Assembly (NCBI RefSeq): GCF_004027225.2
Contig: NW_022651112.1
Location: 396,414-460,413, forward strand
Length of the DNA: 64,000 nucleotides
Direction: 5' to 3'
Source: Strigops habroptila
Taxonomy: Eukaryota; Chordata; Aves; Psittaciformes; Psittacidae
The notes beneath the pieces are model-generated. The model made no database searches. It was not told the DNA's origin and saw nothing but the letters and a program-made list of their open reading frames with translations. A program made the translations under genes and the position numbers. Positions 10,901 through 21,198 of this stretch are shown piece after piece. The first letter of the stretch is position 1. Every line of letters begins with the position of its first letter.

Positions 10901-13900
10901 CTGGGTGCTGGACGGGTGCTGGGTGCTGACGGGGGGTTTCAGGTATGGACCGAGGAGCTCTTCAAGTTGGCCACCAACATTCCTGGCGCGAAACGCGTCG
11001 CGCAACACGTTCCTGCGCAAAGCGTGGGTGCACCCCGAAACCTGCACCCCCAACCTGCACCCCAAAACCTGCACCCTGAAACCCGCACCCCGAAACCTGC
11101 ACCCCAACCTGCACCCCGAAACCTGCACCCCGAAACCCCCCAACCTGCACCCCGAAACCTGCACCCCAACCCTGCACCCCAAAACCTGCACCCCCAACCT
11201 GCACCCCAACACCTGCACCCCAACACCTGCACCCCCAACCTGCACCCCCAACCTGCACCCCGAAACCTGCACCCCGAAACCTGCACCCCCAACCTGCACC
11301 CCAACACCTGCACTCCCAACCTGCACCCCCAACCTGCACCCCGAAACCTGCACCCCGAAACCTGCACCCCCAACCTGCACCCCAACACCTGCACCCCAAC
11401 ACCTGCACTCCCAACCTGCACCCCCAACCTGCACCCCGAAACCTGCACCCCAAAACCCACCTGCATCCCCAACCAGCACCCCCAAACCTGCATCCCCAAA
11501 CCCATCGTGCACCCCAAATCAGCACCCCAAACCAGCACCCTGAAACCTGCCCCCCCAAACCCACCCCAGGGACCCTCAAACCCACCCTCTGCACCCCAAA
11601 ACCTGCACCCCCCCCAACCAGCACCCTGAAACCCACCCCAGGGACCCGCAACCCCCCCTGCACCCCAAAACCTGCGGCCCCCCCCTAGAAGCCCCCGTGT
11701 CTGCACCCCCCCCCACCCTGAACCTTTCCAGAGCCCCCCCAAACCTCCCTCTGCCCCCCCAACCCCTTCCTGCCCCCCCAAACCCCTCCCGGAGCCCCCC
11801 CAACCCCTTCCTGCCCCCCAAACCTCCCTCTGCCCCCCCAACCCCTTCCTGCCCCCCCAAACCTCCCTCTGCCCCCCCAACCCCTTCCTGCCCCCCCCCA
11901 AGCCCCTCCCCGGAGCCCCCCCAACCCTTCCTGCCCCCCCAAGCCCCTCCCGGAGCCCCCCCCAACCCCTTCCTGCCCCCCCAAACCTCCCTCTGCCCCC
12001 CAACCCCTTCCTGCCCCCCCCAAACCTCCCTCTGCCCCCCAACCCCTTCCTGCCCCCCCAAACCTCCTCTGCCCCCCCAACCCTTCCTGCCCCCCCAAAC
12101 CTCCCTCTGCCCCCCCAACCCCTTCGTGCCCCCCCAGCTACACGAAGCTGCGGCTGCAGGTGAACCAGGACGGGCGCATCCCTGTCAAGAAGTGGAGTGA
12201 ACCCCCAAAACCAAGGGGGGTCCCCCACGATGGGGTCCCTCCAGAGCTTGGGGACCCCCAAACCCACCCCCCAAAATGGGGGTCCCCCCCATAGGGACCC
12301 CCCCCAAGCCTGATTCTGGGGTCCCCAACCCCGCAGCACCCCAGTATTTTGGGGTACCCCCAGTTCTCCTTCTCTGGCTCCCCCCAAGACGTGCCCCAGT
12401 TACAGAGACTCCCCAATGGGGGGGTGCTGAATGCCCCCCAGACATCTTGGGAGCCCCCATTTTCGGGGGCATCCCCCCTTTCTGTTTTTTTTGCAATCTC
12501 GCCAGCTCTTTATGGGGTCCCCCCTTCCTTCCTGGCCCCCCCCCCACACAGCCAATTTTGGGGTCCCGCCCATTTTCATTTCATCCCACACACTTCTGGG
12601 GACCCCCAGTTTTGGGGGAGCCCTTTGTGGGCACTGAAGTTTGGGGGTCGCCCCCCCCGCTGGTAGAGTGTCTCCTCTTTGGGGTCCCCCCCTCATTTTT
12701 TGGGGTCCCGCCCCTCATTTTTGGGGTCCCGCCCCCAGCATCCTGAAGTTCTCAGCTGACAAGAAGCGGGTGGAGACGGCGCTGGAGTCCTGCGGCCTCA
12801 GCTGCAACCGGGTACCGGCCCCCCCCAGAGCAGGGCCCCCCCAAATCAGGGGACCCCCAAACGAGGGGACCCAAAAAACAGGGCCCCCCCAAACCAGGAC
12901 CCCCCAAACCAGGACCCCCAAATCAGGACCCTCCCAAACCGGGACTCCCCAAACCAGGGTCCCCCAAAGCAGGGCCCCCCCCAAACCAGGACCCCCCAAA
13001 CCAGGACCCCCCCAAATCAGGACCCTCCCAAACCAGGACCCCCCAAACCAGGACCCCCCCAAATCAGGACCCTCCCAAACCAGGACCCCCCAAACCAGGA
13101 CCCCCCCAAACCAGGACCCTCCCAAACCGGGGCCCCCCAAACCAGGGCCCCCCCAAACCAGGGCCCCCCCCAAACCAGGACCCCCCAAACCAGGACCCCC
13201 CAAACCAGAGCCCCCCAAACCAGGGCCCCCCCAAACCGGGGTCCCCCAAACCAGGACCCTCCCAAACCAGGGACCCCCCACCCCGGGCTCCCCAAACCAG
13301 GAACCCCCAAGCCAGGGTGCCCTTGGATTTTGGGTGCTGATGGGGGTGTTGGGTGCTGATGGGGGGTTTGGGTGCTGGAGGGTTTGGGTGCTGATGGGGA
13401 GTGTTCGGTGCTGATGGGGGGTTTGGGTGTTGATAGGTGTTGGGTGCTGCTGGTGGGGTGTGGGTGCTGCTGGTGGGGTTTGGGTGCTGATGGTGGGATT
13501 TGGGTGCTGATGGGGGGTGTTGGGTGCTGATGGGGGGGTTTGGGTGCTGATGAGGGGGTTTGGGTGTTGATAGTGAGGTGTTGGGTGCTGATGGGTTTGG
13601 GTGCTGATGGTGGGATTTGGGTGCTGATGGGGGTGTTGGGTGCTGATAGGTGTTGGGTGCTAATGGTGGGCTTTGGGTGCTGATGGTGGGGTGTTGGGTG
13701 CTGATGGTGGGATTTGGGTGCTGATAGTGAGGTGTTGGGTGCTAATGGTGGGCTTTGGGTGCTGATGGTGGGCTTTGGGTGCTGATGGTGGGTGTTGGGT
13801 GCTGGGGGGGTTTGGGCCCCCCCTCAGTCTCGGGGTGCCCCCAGAGCGACGCGATCCCCCCCGAGGAGTTCACCCTCGACACGTTCCGGCGGTTCCTGAG

Positions 13901-14450
13901 CAAGCTGTGCCTGCGCCCCGACATCGACAAGATCCTGCTCGAGATGTGGGTGCCCCCAGTGCGCCCCCATTGCCACGGGGGGGGGTGGGGTGCCCATGGG
14001 AGCCCCATGGGGAGCCCCTATGAGCGGGTCGGGTGGTTGCCACCATGAGGTTCTTTGGGTGCTCCTTGGGCTCTTGGGTGCTCAGGGGTGATTTGGGGTT
14101 CCCCTTGGGTGTGGTGGGCCCTAGGGAGAGTTTTGGGGTGCCCTGAGGGCTTGGGGTGCCCCAGCACCCCCATTGTACCTATGGGGAGCCCCTATGAGCA
14201 GATCGAGGTCCTGGTTGGTACCATGAAGCGTTTCTTGGGGTGCTCCCTTGGTTCTTGGGGGGGATTGGGGCCCGGAGGTGGTTATTGGGGTGCAGCAGGG
14301 TTTGGGGTGCAGTGGGGTTTGGTGTACTATGGGATGGTATTGGGTGCTATGGAGGGTTCTATAGGGAGTGGATGGGGGGTGTATGGGGTGCTATAACCCG
14401 CATTACCCCATAGCAGCACCGTGGGGAAGCCGTAGCTCAGCCTGGAGCAG
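4948..14450 (+). CDS. PLCB3: PLCB3 (phospholipase C beta-3), N-terminal exons 1-9
   Basis: PLCB3 hydrolyses PIP2 to IP3 and DAG downstream of Gq and G-beta-gamma at the plasma membrane. Exons seen: 4948-5044, 6692-6768, 9207-9275, 10104-10246, 10943-11023, 12138-12191, 12739-12811, 13845-13945 and 14417-14450. They encode the PH domain ([48 protein letters not shown]) and the start of the EF-hands ([48 protein letters not shown]). Exons 1, 2, 4 and 5 each need one-base corrections at short homopolymers to keep frame. In exon 9 the conserved Tyr codon after GKP is TAG (14433-14435). The rest of the EF-hands and the X, Y and C2 domains are missing from the assembly. The introns are almost pure minisatellite. 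Confidence 0.92.
5045..5990 (+). repeat. PLCB3 intron 1 minisatellite (CCCCAAAACTCACCCCGGAA)
   Basis: About 20-base C-rich units alternate CCCCAAAACCTGCCCGGGGA with CCCCAAAACTCACCCCGGAA. They start within 50 bases of the splice donor at 5045 and decay after 5.6 kb into looser CCCCAAA-rich sequence. Confidence 0.85.
6775..7880 (+). repeat. PLCB3 intron 2 minisatellite (CCCCAAAACCTGCCCCC)
   Basis: About 60 units of a 14-18 base motif CCCCAAAACCTGCCCCC begin within ten bases of the donor at 6769. Long open frames on both strands here are by-products of the repeat and not genes. Confidence 0.9.
7880..8225. other. PLCB3 intron 2, non-repetitive GC-rich part
   Basis: About 350 bases of C-rich single-copy sequence between two arrays. 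I see no exon, splice pair or conserved motif in it. Confidence 0.5.
8226..9196 (+). repeat. PLCB3 intron 2 second array (GGGTGCTGTGGGTGCTATG)
   Basis: Twelve-base subunits GGTGCTGTGGGT and GGTGCTATGGGT are grouped in ~31-base higher-order units with TACCCATTGTG. The array runs up to the acceptor of exon 3 at 9206. Confidence 0.88.
9285..10080 (+). repeat. PLCB3 intron 3 minisatellite (GGGTGCTGTGGGTGCCTGTT)
   Basis: Related to the intron 2 array but built on GGGTGCTGTGGGTGCCTGTT and GTTTCAGGGTGCT units. It fills the intron between exons 3 and 4. Confidence 0.85.
10370..10940 (+). repeat. PLCB3 intron 4 minisatellite (GTTGGGTGCTGATGGGG)
   Basis: About 17-base units GTTGGGTGCTGATGGGG fill the intron up to the exon 5 acceptor. 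The same unit fills intron 7 at 13.32-13.81 kb. Confidence 0.88.
11024..11690 (+). repeat. PLCB3 intron 5 minisatellite (CCTGCACCCCGAAA)
   Basis: Thirteen to fourteen-base units CCTGCACCCCGAAA/CCTGCACCCCCAA start directly at the donor GTGGGT of exon 5, whose bases GTGGGTGCACCCCGAAACC merge into the first unit. Confidence 0.88.
11705..12130 (+). repeat. PLCB3 intron 5 second array (CCCCAACCCCTTCCTGCC)
   Basis: About 35-base composite units alternate CCCCCAACCCCTTCCTGCC with AAACCTCCCTCTGCC, forming a very long polypyrimidine tract that ends at the exon 6 acceptor (12,137). Confidence 0.88.
12812..13310 (+). repeat. PLCB3 intron 7 minisatellite (AAACCAGGACCCCCC)
   Basis: Fifteen to sixteen-base units AAACCAGGACCCCCC with AAATCAGG and AAACCGGG variants start about 20 bases after the donor at 12812. 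Confidence 0.88.
13318..13812 (+). repeat. PLCB3 intron 7 second array (GGGTGCTGATGGTGG)
   Basis: Units of GGGTGCTGATGGTGGGATTT and GGGTGTTGATAGTGAGGTGT type lead up to exon 8. It is the same family as the intron 4 array, so one unit spread within the gene. Confidence 0.85.
13955..14400 (+). repeat. PLCB3 intron 8 with a degenerate ~170 base tandem duplication
   Basis: The blocks around 13.97-14.09 kb and 14.16-14.26 kb share CCCCCATTG, ATGGGGAGCCCCTATGAGC, a CCATGA segment and TTCTTTGGGTGCTCC-like sequence in the same order. They look like two diverged copies of one unit. No coding content is seen. Confidence 0.45.
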
Positions 14451-14469
14451 GGTTGGGGTGCTGTGGGGG

Positions 14470-14969
14470 NNNNNNNNNNNNNNNNNNNNNNNNNNNNNNN
14501 NNNNNNNNNNNNNNNNNNNNNNNNNNNNNNNNNNNNNNNNNNNNNNNNNNNNNNNNNNNNNNNNNNNNNNNNNNNNNNNNNNNNNNNNNNNNNNNNNNNN
14601 NNNNNNNNNNNNNNNNNNNNNNNNNNNNNNNNNNNNNNNNNNNNNNNNNNNNNNNNNNNNNNNNNNNNNNNNNNNNNNNNNNNNNNNNNNNNNNNNNNNN
14701 NNNNNNNNNNNNNNNNNNNNNNNNNNNNNNNNNNNNNNNNNNNNNNNNNNNNNNNNNNNNNNNNNNNNNNNNNNNNNNNNNNNNNNNNNNNNNNNNNNNN
14801 NNNNNNNNNNNNNNNNNNNNNNNNNNNNNNNNNNNNNNNNNNNNNNNNNNNNNNNNNNNNNNNNNNNNNNNNNNNNNNNNNNNNNNNNNNNNNNNNNNNN
14901 NNNNNNNNNNNNNNNNNNNNNNNNNNNNNNNNNNNNNNNNNNNNNNNNNNNNNNNNNNNNNNNNNNNNN
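14470..14969. other. Assembly gap of exactly 500 N inside PLCB3
   Basis: A run of exactly 500 N, the usual size of a gap of unknown length. On its left is PLCB3 exon 9 (EF-hand region); the next PLCB3 exon on its right is at 17,275 and encodes the C-terminal coiled coil. About 800 residues of PLCB3, including the X and Y catalytic halves and the C2 domain, are unaccounted for. Confidence 0.95.
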
Positions 14970-16665
14970 GGGCACGGGGGGGGGGCACGGGGGGCACGGG
15001 GGCACGGGGGCACGGGGGCACGGGGACACGGGGGGGACAGGGGTTCACTGGGAGCACTGGGGGCACGGGGGGCACTGGGAGCACTGGGGGGCACTGGGGG
15101 CACTGGGGCATGGGGGGCACTGGGAGCACTGGGGGCACTGGGGGCACTGGGAGGGACTGGGGGATCTGGGGGCACTGGGAGCACTGGGAGCACTGGGGGC
15201 ACGGGGGGCACGGGGGGCACTGGGAGGGACTGGGGGCACTGGGGGCACTGGGGGTACTGGGAGCACTGGGGGCACTGGGAGGACTGGGGGCACTGGGGGC
15301 ACTGGGAGCACTGGGGGCACTGGGAGCACTGGGGGCACTGGGGGCACTGGGGGCACTGGGGGCACTGGGAGGGACTGGGGGATCTGGGGGCACTGGGAGC
15401 ACTGGGAGCACTGGGGGCACTGGGGGCACGGGGGGCACTGGGGGCACTGGGGGCACTGGGGGCACTGGGGGCACTGCGGGCACTGGGAGCACTGGGAGCA
15501 CTGGGAGCACTGGGGGCACGGGGGGCACGGGGGGCACTGGGAGCACTGGGGGCACTGGGGGCACTGGGAGGGACTGGGGGATCTGGGGGCACTGGGAGCA
15601 CTGGGGGCACTGGGGGCACTGGGGGTACTGGGAGCACTGGGGGCACTGGGAGGACTGGGGGCACTGGGAGCACTGGGAGCACTGGGGGCACGGGGGGCAC
15701 GGGGGGCACTGGGAGGGACTGGGGGCACGGGGGGCACGGGGGGCACTGGGAGGGACTGGGGGCACTGGGGGCACTGGGGGCACTGCGGGCACTGGGAGCA
15801 CTGGGAGCACTGGGGGCACTGCGGGCACTGGGGGCACTGCGGGCACTGGGGGCACTGGGGGCACTGGGGGCACTGCGGGCACTGCGGGCACTGGGGGCAC
15901 TGCGGGCACTGGGGGCACTGGGGGCACTGGGGGCACTGCGGGCACTGGGGGCACTGGGGGCACTGGGGGCACTGGGAGCACTGGGAGCACTGGGGGCACG
16001 GGGGGCACGGGGGGCACTGGGGGCACTGGGGGCACTGGGGGCACTGGGAGGGACTGGGGGATCTGGGGGCACTGGGAGCACTGGGAGCACTGGGGGCACG
16101 GGGGGCACGGGGGGCACTGGGAGGGACTGGGGGCACTGGGGGCACTGGGGGCACTGGGGGCACTGGGAGCACTGGGAGCACTGGGAGCACTGGGGGCACG
16201 GGGGGCACGGGGGGCACTGGGGGCACTGGGGGCACTGGGGGCACTGGGAGGGACTGGGGGATCTGGGGGCACTGGGAGCACTGGGAGCACTGGGGGCACG
16301 GGGGGCACGGGGGGCACTGGGAGGGACTGGGGGCACTGGGGGCACTGGGGGTACTGGGAGCACTGGGGGCACTGGGAGGACTGGGGGCACTGGGGGTACT
16401 GGGAGCACTGGGGGCACTGGGAGGACTGGGGGCACTGGGAGGACTAGGGGAGACTGGGAGGACTGGGGGCACTGGGAGCACTGGGAGCACTGGGGGCACG
16501 GGGGGCACGGGGGGCACTGGGAGCACTGGGGGCACGGGGGGCACGGGGGGCACTGGGAGCACTGGGGGCACTGGGGGCACGGGGGGCACTGGGAGCACTG
16601 GGAGCACTGGGGGCACGGGGGGCACGGGGGGCACTGGGAGCACTGGGAGGACTGGGGGCACTGGG
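14970..16665 (+). repeat. Minisatellite of GGGGGCACT/GGGAGCACT nonamers
   Basis: About 190 copies of a 9-base unit (GGGGGCACT, GGGAGCACT, GGGGGCACG) are arranged in higher-order blocks with GGGAGGGACTGGGGGATCTG. It abuts the N gap, so its real length is unknown. The very long frames it opens on both strands are not genes. Confidence 0.95.
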
Positions 16666-16679
16666 ATATTGAAATCCCA

Positions 16680-17268
16680 GCAGTGCCTTGGGCCATACTG
16701 GGCTCTACTGGGCTCGAGTGGGGCATACTGGTCTGTACTGGGCCATACTGGTCTGTAGTGCGCCATACTGGTCTGTACTGGGCCATACTGGGGTGCGTGC
16801 AGCCCTACCAGCTGGGAGGCTGCTACTGGTGTGTGCTGGTGCTTACTGGTAAAGCCGTCAGTGTCTGGGGCCGTACTGGCTTATGTTGGTCTGTACTGGT
16901 CCATATTGGTCCGTACTGGTCCCTTGTGGTCTGTACTGAGCCATATTGGCCCATACTGGTCTGGACTGGTCTGCACTGATCCATATTGGTCCGGACTCGT
17001 TTGTACTCATCCATGTTGGTCCGTATTTGTCTGTACTGGTGTGTACTGGTCCATATTGGTGTGTACTGGTCCATATTGATCCTGTTAGTTCGTATTGATG
17101 TGTACTGGTCTGTAGTGATCCATACTGGTTCGCACAGATCTGGACTGGTCCATACTGGTCTGTATTGGGCTGTACTGGGCGTTATGGGTCTGTACTGGTC
17201 CGTACTGGTCTGTACTGGCCTGGACTGGTCCCTACTGCTCCGTACTGGTTCATACTGGTCCGTACTGG
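16680..17268 (+). repeat. Minisatellite of ACTGGTCTGT/ACTGGTCCAT decamers
   Basis: About 55 copies of a 10-base unit (ACTGGTCTGT, ACTGGTCCAT, ATTGGTCCGT) run to the acceptor GTCGCAG of the next PLCB3 exon. The unit matches the 3' part of the FKBP2 intron 1 array. Confidence 0.9.
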
Positions 17269-17274
17269 TCGCAG

Positions 17275-19364
17275 GCCCAGCAGCGGCTGCGGGAGGTGGC
17301 TCTGGAGGCTCAGGCTGCGCAGCTCAAGCGCCTGCGGCAGATCAGTGAGAGGTGGGTGCTGGGGGGGTCCCATGGGTGCTGGGGGGGCCTGGGTGGGGGG
17401 GGCCCTGGGTGCTGGGGGGTGTCGTGGGAGTGGGTGGCCCTGGGTGCTGGGGGACCCATGGGTGCTGGGGGGGCCTGGGTGGGGGGGGCCCTGGGTGCTG
17501 GGGGGTGTCGTGGGAGGGGGTGGCCCTGGGTGCTGGGGGGACCCATGGGTGCTGTGGGGGGCCTGGGTGCTGGGGGGGCCCTGGGTGCTGGGGGGGCCCT
17601 GGGTGCTGGGGGGGGCCATGGGTGCTGGGGGGGCCTGGGTGCTGGAGGGGGCCATGGGTGGGGGGGCCCTGGGTGCTGGGGGTGTCGTGGGAGGGGGTGG
17701 CCCTGGGTGCTGGGGGGTCCCATGGGTGCTGGAGGGGGCCTGGGTGCTGGGGGGGGCCTGGGTGCTGGGGGGGGCCCTGGGTGCTGGGGGGGGCCATGGG
17801 TGGGGGGGGCCCTGGGTGCTGGGGGGGCCCTGGGTGCTGGGGGGTCCCATGCGAGAGGGGGTCCCATAGGTAGGGGAGGTCCCTGGGTGCTGGGGGGGTG
17901 CCATGGGTGCTGGGGGAGGCCATGGGTGCTGGGGGGGGCCCTGGGTGGGGCCCTGGGTGCTGGGGGGATCCCATGCAAGGGGGGGGTCCCATAGGTGGGG
18001 AGGTCCCTGGGTGCCGGGGGGGTCCCTGGGTGCCGGGGGGGGTCCCTGGGTGCCGGGGGGGTGCCATGGGTGCTGCAGCGCGGCGGGTGCCGCAGGGAGA
18101 AGAAGGAGCTGCAGAAGATCCTGGACCGGAAGCGGCACCACAGCATCACGGAGGCGCGCGGGCGCCGGGGGGGGTACGAGCGGCCGGGGGGGGCGCGAGC
18201 GGCCGGGGGGGCCATGGGGGCCGGGACCGACCCGTCCCATTGCAATGAATGGGGGGGGGGGGGGGATGCGGCACATTTTGGGGCTTCCCGCGGGGGGGGG
18301 GGGGGGGGGGGATCTGGTTTTGGGGGGGGGTCAGTCTTAGGGGGTGTCCTGAGGGTGCTGCCCCCCCCCCTCTTTAACTTGTGCCCCCCCCAAAGGGAGC
18401 TGACGGAGATCAACCGGCGCCACATCAACGAGTCGGTCACCTCCATCCGCAGGGTGAGCCCCAGAACACCCCCCCCGGGAACCCCAAAACCCATTGGGGG
18501 GCCCCCCCCCACCCCCCCTGCAGAAACAGCCCCTCCAAACCCTTCCTTCCCCCCCCCCCAATACTTGCCCCCTCCTCCCCCCTTCGGGGTGCCCCATGTT
18601 TTGGGGGTGCTGCCCCATTGGGAGGGGGGTGTTTTTGGGGTGCCCCCCCTCATCTTTGGGGTGTTTTTGGGGTTCCCCCCCCCCAGCTGGAGGAGGCGCA
18701 GCAGCGGCGGCAGGAGAAGCTGCTGGAGGGACATCGGGGGGTCCTGGAGCAGATCCAGGAGGAGGAGCCCCGGGTATGAGAGGGGACACCCCAAATTTGG
18801 GGAGGCTCTGAAGGGGGGACCCCTGGGTGCGGGTCAGGGTTCTGCCATGGGGGGTCAAGGGGTGACTTTGGGTTACTGGGGGGGGGGGCGGATGGGTGTT
18901 GGGGTGCCCCTGGGGGGGGGGATGTTGGGGTTCTGGGGGTGTCCTGAGGGGGGGGGATCAAGGGAGATTTTGGGGTGTCATGAGGTTATTTGGGGTGCTC
19001 AGGAGGTTTGGGGGGGGCTATTGGGTTCCGGGGGGATATTGGGGTTCAGTGTGGGGGGAGGGTATGAGGTGGGGGGGGTCCTGGCGCTTATGAGGGAGTA
19101 TTGGGGGTCCTGGGGAGGGCTTTGGGGGTGTCCAAGGGGTCACTCCAGCCCCTGACACCCCGTTTTTGGGGTCTGGGGGGGGGGTCATTGCCTCGGGCCC
19201 CCCCTGACCCCCCCGTTTTGGGGGCCCCCCCCCCCCCCCGCAGTTGGCGCAGGAGCTGGAGCGGGGCCGCGCGCTGGAGCTGCCGCAGGAGCTCGGGCGC
19301 CTCCTGCTGGACGGGGCGCGCACCGCGGAGCCCCCCCCCCCCGGGCGATACCACCCTGCTCTGA
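17275..19364 (+). CDS. PLCB3: PLCB3, C-terminal coiled-coil exons and stop
   Basis: Five exons end the gene: 17275-17351, 18096-~18173, 18396-18453, 18687-18773 and 19244-19364. They encode the long helical C-terminal region that dimerises and binds G-alpha-q and membranes: LREVALEAQ, EKKELQKILDRKRHHSI, ELTEINRRHINESVTSIRR, LEEAQQRRQEKLLEG and LAQELERGRALELPQELGR. In the last exon a C13-14 run decides the frame; in one frame the protein ends DTTLL-stop (19362-19364), a class I PDZ ligand like the C-terminal PDZ motif of mammalian PLCB3. The other frame runs on without a conserved end. The DTTLL reading is preferred. These exons are the same gene as the 4.9-14.45 kb exons, separated by the gap. 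A poor AATAAG (19948-19953) may be the poly(A) signal. Confidence 0.92.
17352..18070 (+). repeat. PLCB3 intron minisatellite seeded at the splice donor (GTGGGTGCTGGGGGG)
   Basis: The intron starts GTGGGTGCTGGGGGGGTCCCATG and the same 20-25 base unit (GGGTGCTGGGGGGGCCCTG and variants) repeats about 30 times. The unit therefore appears to derive from the 5' splice site itself. Confidence 0.85.
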
Positions 19365-20130
19365 CGGAGGGGGGGACCCCAAAACCGCCCCATGGAGGTG
19401 CCTTGGCCTGAGATTTGCGCCCCCCCCCCCCTTTAAGATTGGGGGGGGTCCACCCCTCCCCCTTCCCCTCCGGGGGGGCCCCTACACCCCACTTCAGAGA
19501 CCACTAACGGGGGGGGTGCCCCCCCCCAGCCTCACACTCCACCCCCCCCTTAATTTTGGGGTCCTCCCCACTGCGGGGGGGGCCCACACCATGGGGGACC
19601 CCCCAAATTTGGGGTATGGGGGGGGGGGGCTGCTTCACGACACTAAACCCCTCCTGTCCACGCTTCCTTTGCCCCCCCCCCGAGGGGCGGATAAAGGGGG
19701 GGCTACAAATCCCACCTTTGGAGGGGTCCCCCCAAATCCTCCCCCTTTGGGGGGGCTCCCCCCAAACTTCCTCCTCCCCCCACATTTGGGGGGCTGCTCT
19801 AAAGGGCTGTTTTTATACCACACCCCCCCCAAATTGGAAGTGGGGGGACCTGTCTGTCCTGCTCTGCTGTTGGGGGCCCCCCCGAATTGGGGGACCCCCC
19901 CCCCCTTGGACCATGGGGGGCCCCCCAAACCCGACCCCCCTTTGTACAATAAGAGTCTCTTTATTCTTCTATGGAGCCGCGTGTGTTTGGGGGGGGGGGC
20001 AGGTTTGGGGGGACCCTCCCGAGGTTCCTTTGGGGGGGGTCCCCAAATTTGGGGGGGACTGCGGGGGGGCTAAATACGGGGGAGTCGGGGACACCCTAAA
20101 ACCTGAGCCCCCCCCCCCTTTTCCAGTGCC
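19365..20130. other. PLCB3 3' UTR and intergenic spacer
   Basis: C/G-rich sequence with many CCCCCCAAATTTGGGG-type inverted stretches but no exon-like frame. It includes the candidate PLCB3 poly(A) site near 19,948. It ends where the block duplicated around the provirus begins. Confidence 0.5.
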
Positions 20131-20340
20131 TCCTCCTGGATTTTGGGGGCCCCCCCTTCATTTTCAGGGTGCCCCCTCTTGTTTGGGGGAGTCACTTGGG
20201 GAGGTCCCCCCTGTTTTGGCCCCCCCATAACTTGGGGTGCCCCTTTCCCTTCATTTTGGGGGTGCCCCCCCTTGTTTTTCGGGTCCCCCCCCCCCCATTT
20301 TAAGGACAAACCGCAAACAGCCTTGTAAAAAATCGCTATT

Positions 20341-20524
20341 TTTATTGCCCCCCCCCCCCCTAAAACGCGGGGCCCCCCCGAAACGTGGGGAGGGCCCCCG
20401 GAGGGGGCTGTCAATGGGGGGGTCGCGGCGGGGCGGGGCCGGGGGGGGGCGGGGCCCCCCACCAGCTCCTCAGCACCTCGCGCCACCCCCTCGCCTCCCC
20501 CGCTCTGCTGGCGCGCGGCAGCAC
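20341..20524 (-). pseudogene. BAD: Second copy of the BAD last exon and poly(A) signal
   Basis: On the minus strand an intact acceptor CCCCCTGCAG precedes an exon (20524-20411) encoding VLPRASRAGE, then the conserved [10 protein letters not shown], and ending PPRPPH-stop. AATAAA lies at 20346-20341. It matches the right copy (28625-28511) with a few substitutions and one fewer G in a homopolymer that sets the C-terminal frame. It sits on the far side of a 7.3 kb provirus from the other BAD exons. It could serve as an alternative last exon or be a relic; the sequence cannot decide. Confidence 0.75.
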
Positions 20525-20570
20525 CTGCAGGGGGCGGTAGACAGCAGGGGGGGTCAGGGTTGGGGTCCCC

Positions 20571-20942
20571 GTGTCCCCCCCCCGTGTCCTCATGTCCCCC
20601 CCATGTCCCTCAATGTACCCCCCATCCCCATGGCCCCCCACGTCCCGTGTCCCCCCCATGTTCCCCCCATGTCCCCCTCATCACGGTGTCCCTTTGTCCC
20701 CACCTGTCCCTATATCCCCCCAATGTCCCCCCATCCCCATGGCCCCCCAATGTCTCCCATCTCCATGGCACCCCAATGTCCCCCCATCCCCATGGACCCC
20801 CATGGCCCCCCCAATGTCCCCCCATCCCCATGGCCCCCCATGGCCCCCCAATGTCTCCCATCTCCATGGCCTCCCAATGTCCCCCATCCCCATGGCCCCC
20901 ATATGTCTCCCCATCCCCATGGCCCCCCAGTGTCCCCCATCC
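20571..20942. repeat. CCATCCCCATGGCCCCCC minisatellite (left copy)
   Basis: Units of AATGTCCCCCCATCCCCATGG with CTCCATGG variants lie in the duplicated block upstream (in BAD sense) of the second last exon. The right copy is at 28,690-28,990. Confidence 0.8.
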
Positions 20943-21198
20943 TGTTGCCTCCTGAGGCGTGGCGACCAACCCCAGGCCGCTCGGGCCATCAGCTCCCAGA
21001 CACCAACGTGGTGGATGGCAAATGGCGTTTATTGTCAAGTAGCACAGCATTATATGGCTTGGGTTTTACAACGTCACTTCCGCCCGCTTACATCATAAGC
21101 GAAGTTAAACGCTATTGGCTATCAGAAAGGTCAGGGGAGGGGCTCTCTCTTTCCGTACAGCGCGATGTCTTCCGGCCGCCGGACCCTACCTACCTACA
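20943..21198 (-). repeat. 3' LTR of the provirus (256 bp)
   Basis: Bounded by TG...CA: on the minus strand it starts TGTAGGTAGG next to the polypurine tract and ends GGCAACA. It has a CCAAT box (ATTGG at 21114-21118 on the + strand), a TATA-like CATATAATG (21056-21048) and AATAAA (21033-21028). It lacks 24 bases present in the 5' LTR after GGCGTGGCG. Confidence 0.93.

Larger units (their letters stand above)
20131..20942. repeat. Left copy of an ~800 bp block flanking the provirus
   Basis: This block is nearly the same as 28228-28979. It starts CTCCTCCTGGATTTTGG, holds a BAD last exon and poly(A) signal on the minus strand, then a CCATCCCCATGGCCCC minisatellite, and stops exactly at the left LTR. 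Length differs from the right copy mainly in the minisatellite. Confidence 0.9.

Noticed and set aside
14970-16980. Open frames of 570-840 codons, Gly-Thr-Gly or Ser-Ala-Pro repeats, beside the gap
   Set aside because: By-product of a stop-free nonamer array extended through the N run. No start context, splice sites or conserved neighbour supports a gene.
4948-19364. PLCB3 as a true pseudogene
   Set aside because: Frameshifts are one-base homopolymer changes and the protein blocks and splice sites are otherwise intact up to the C-terminal PDZ-type end. Sequencing error is more likely, though the TAG at 14433 is kept as an open question.
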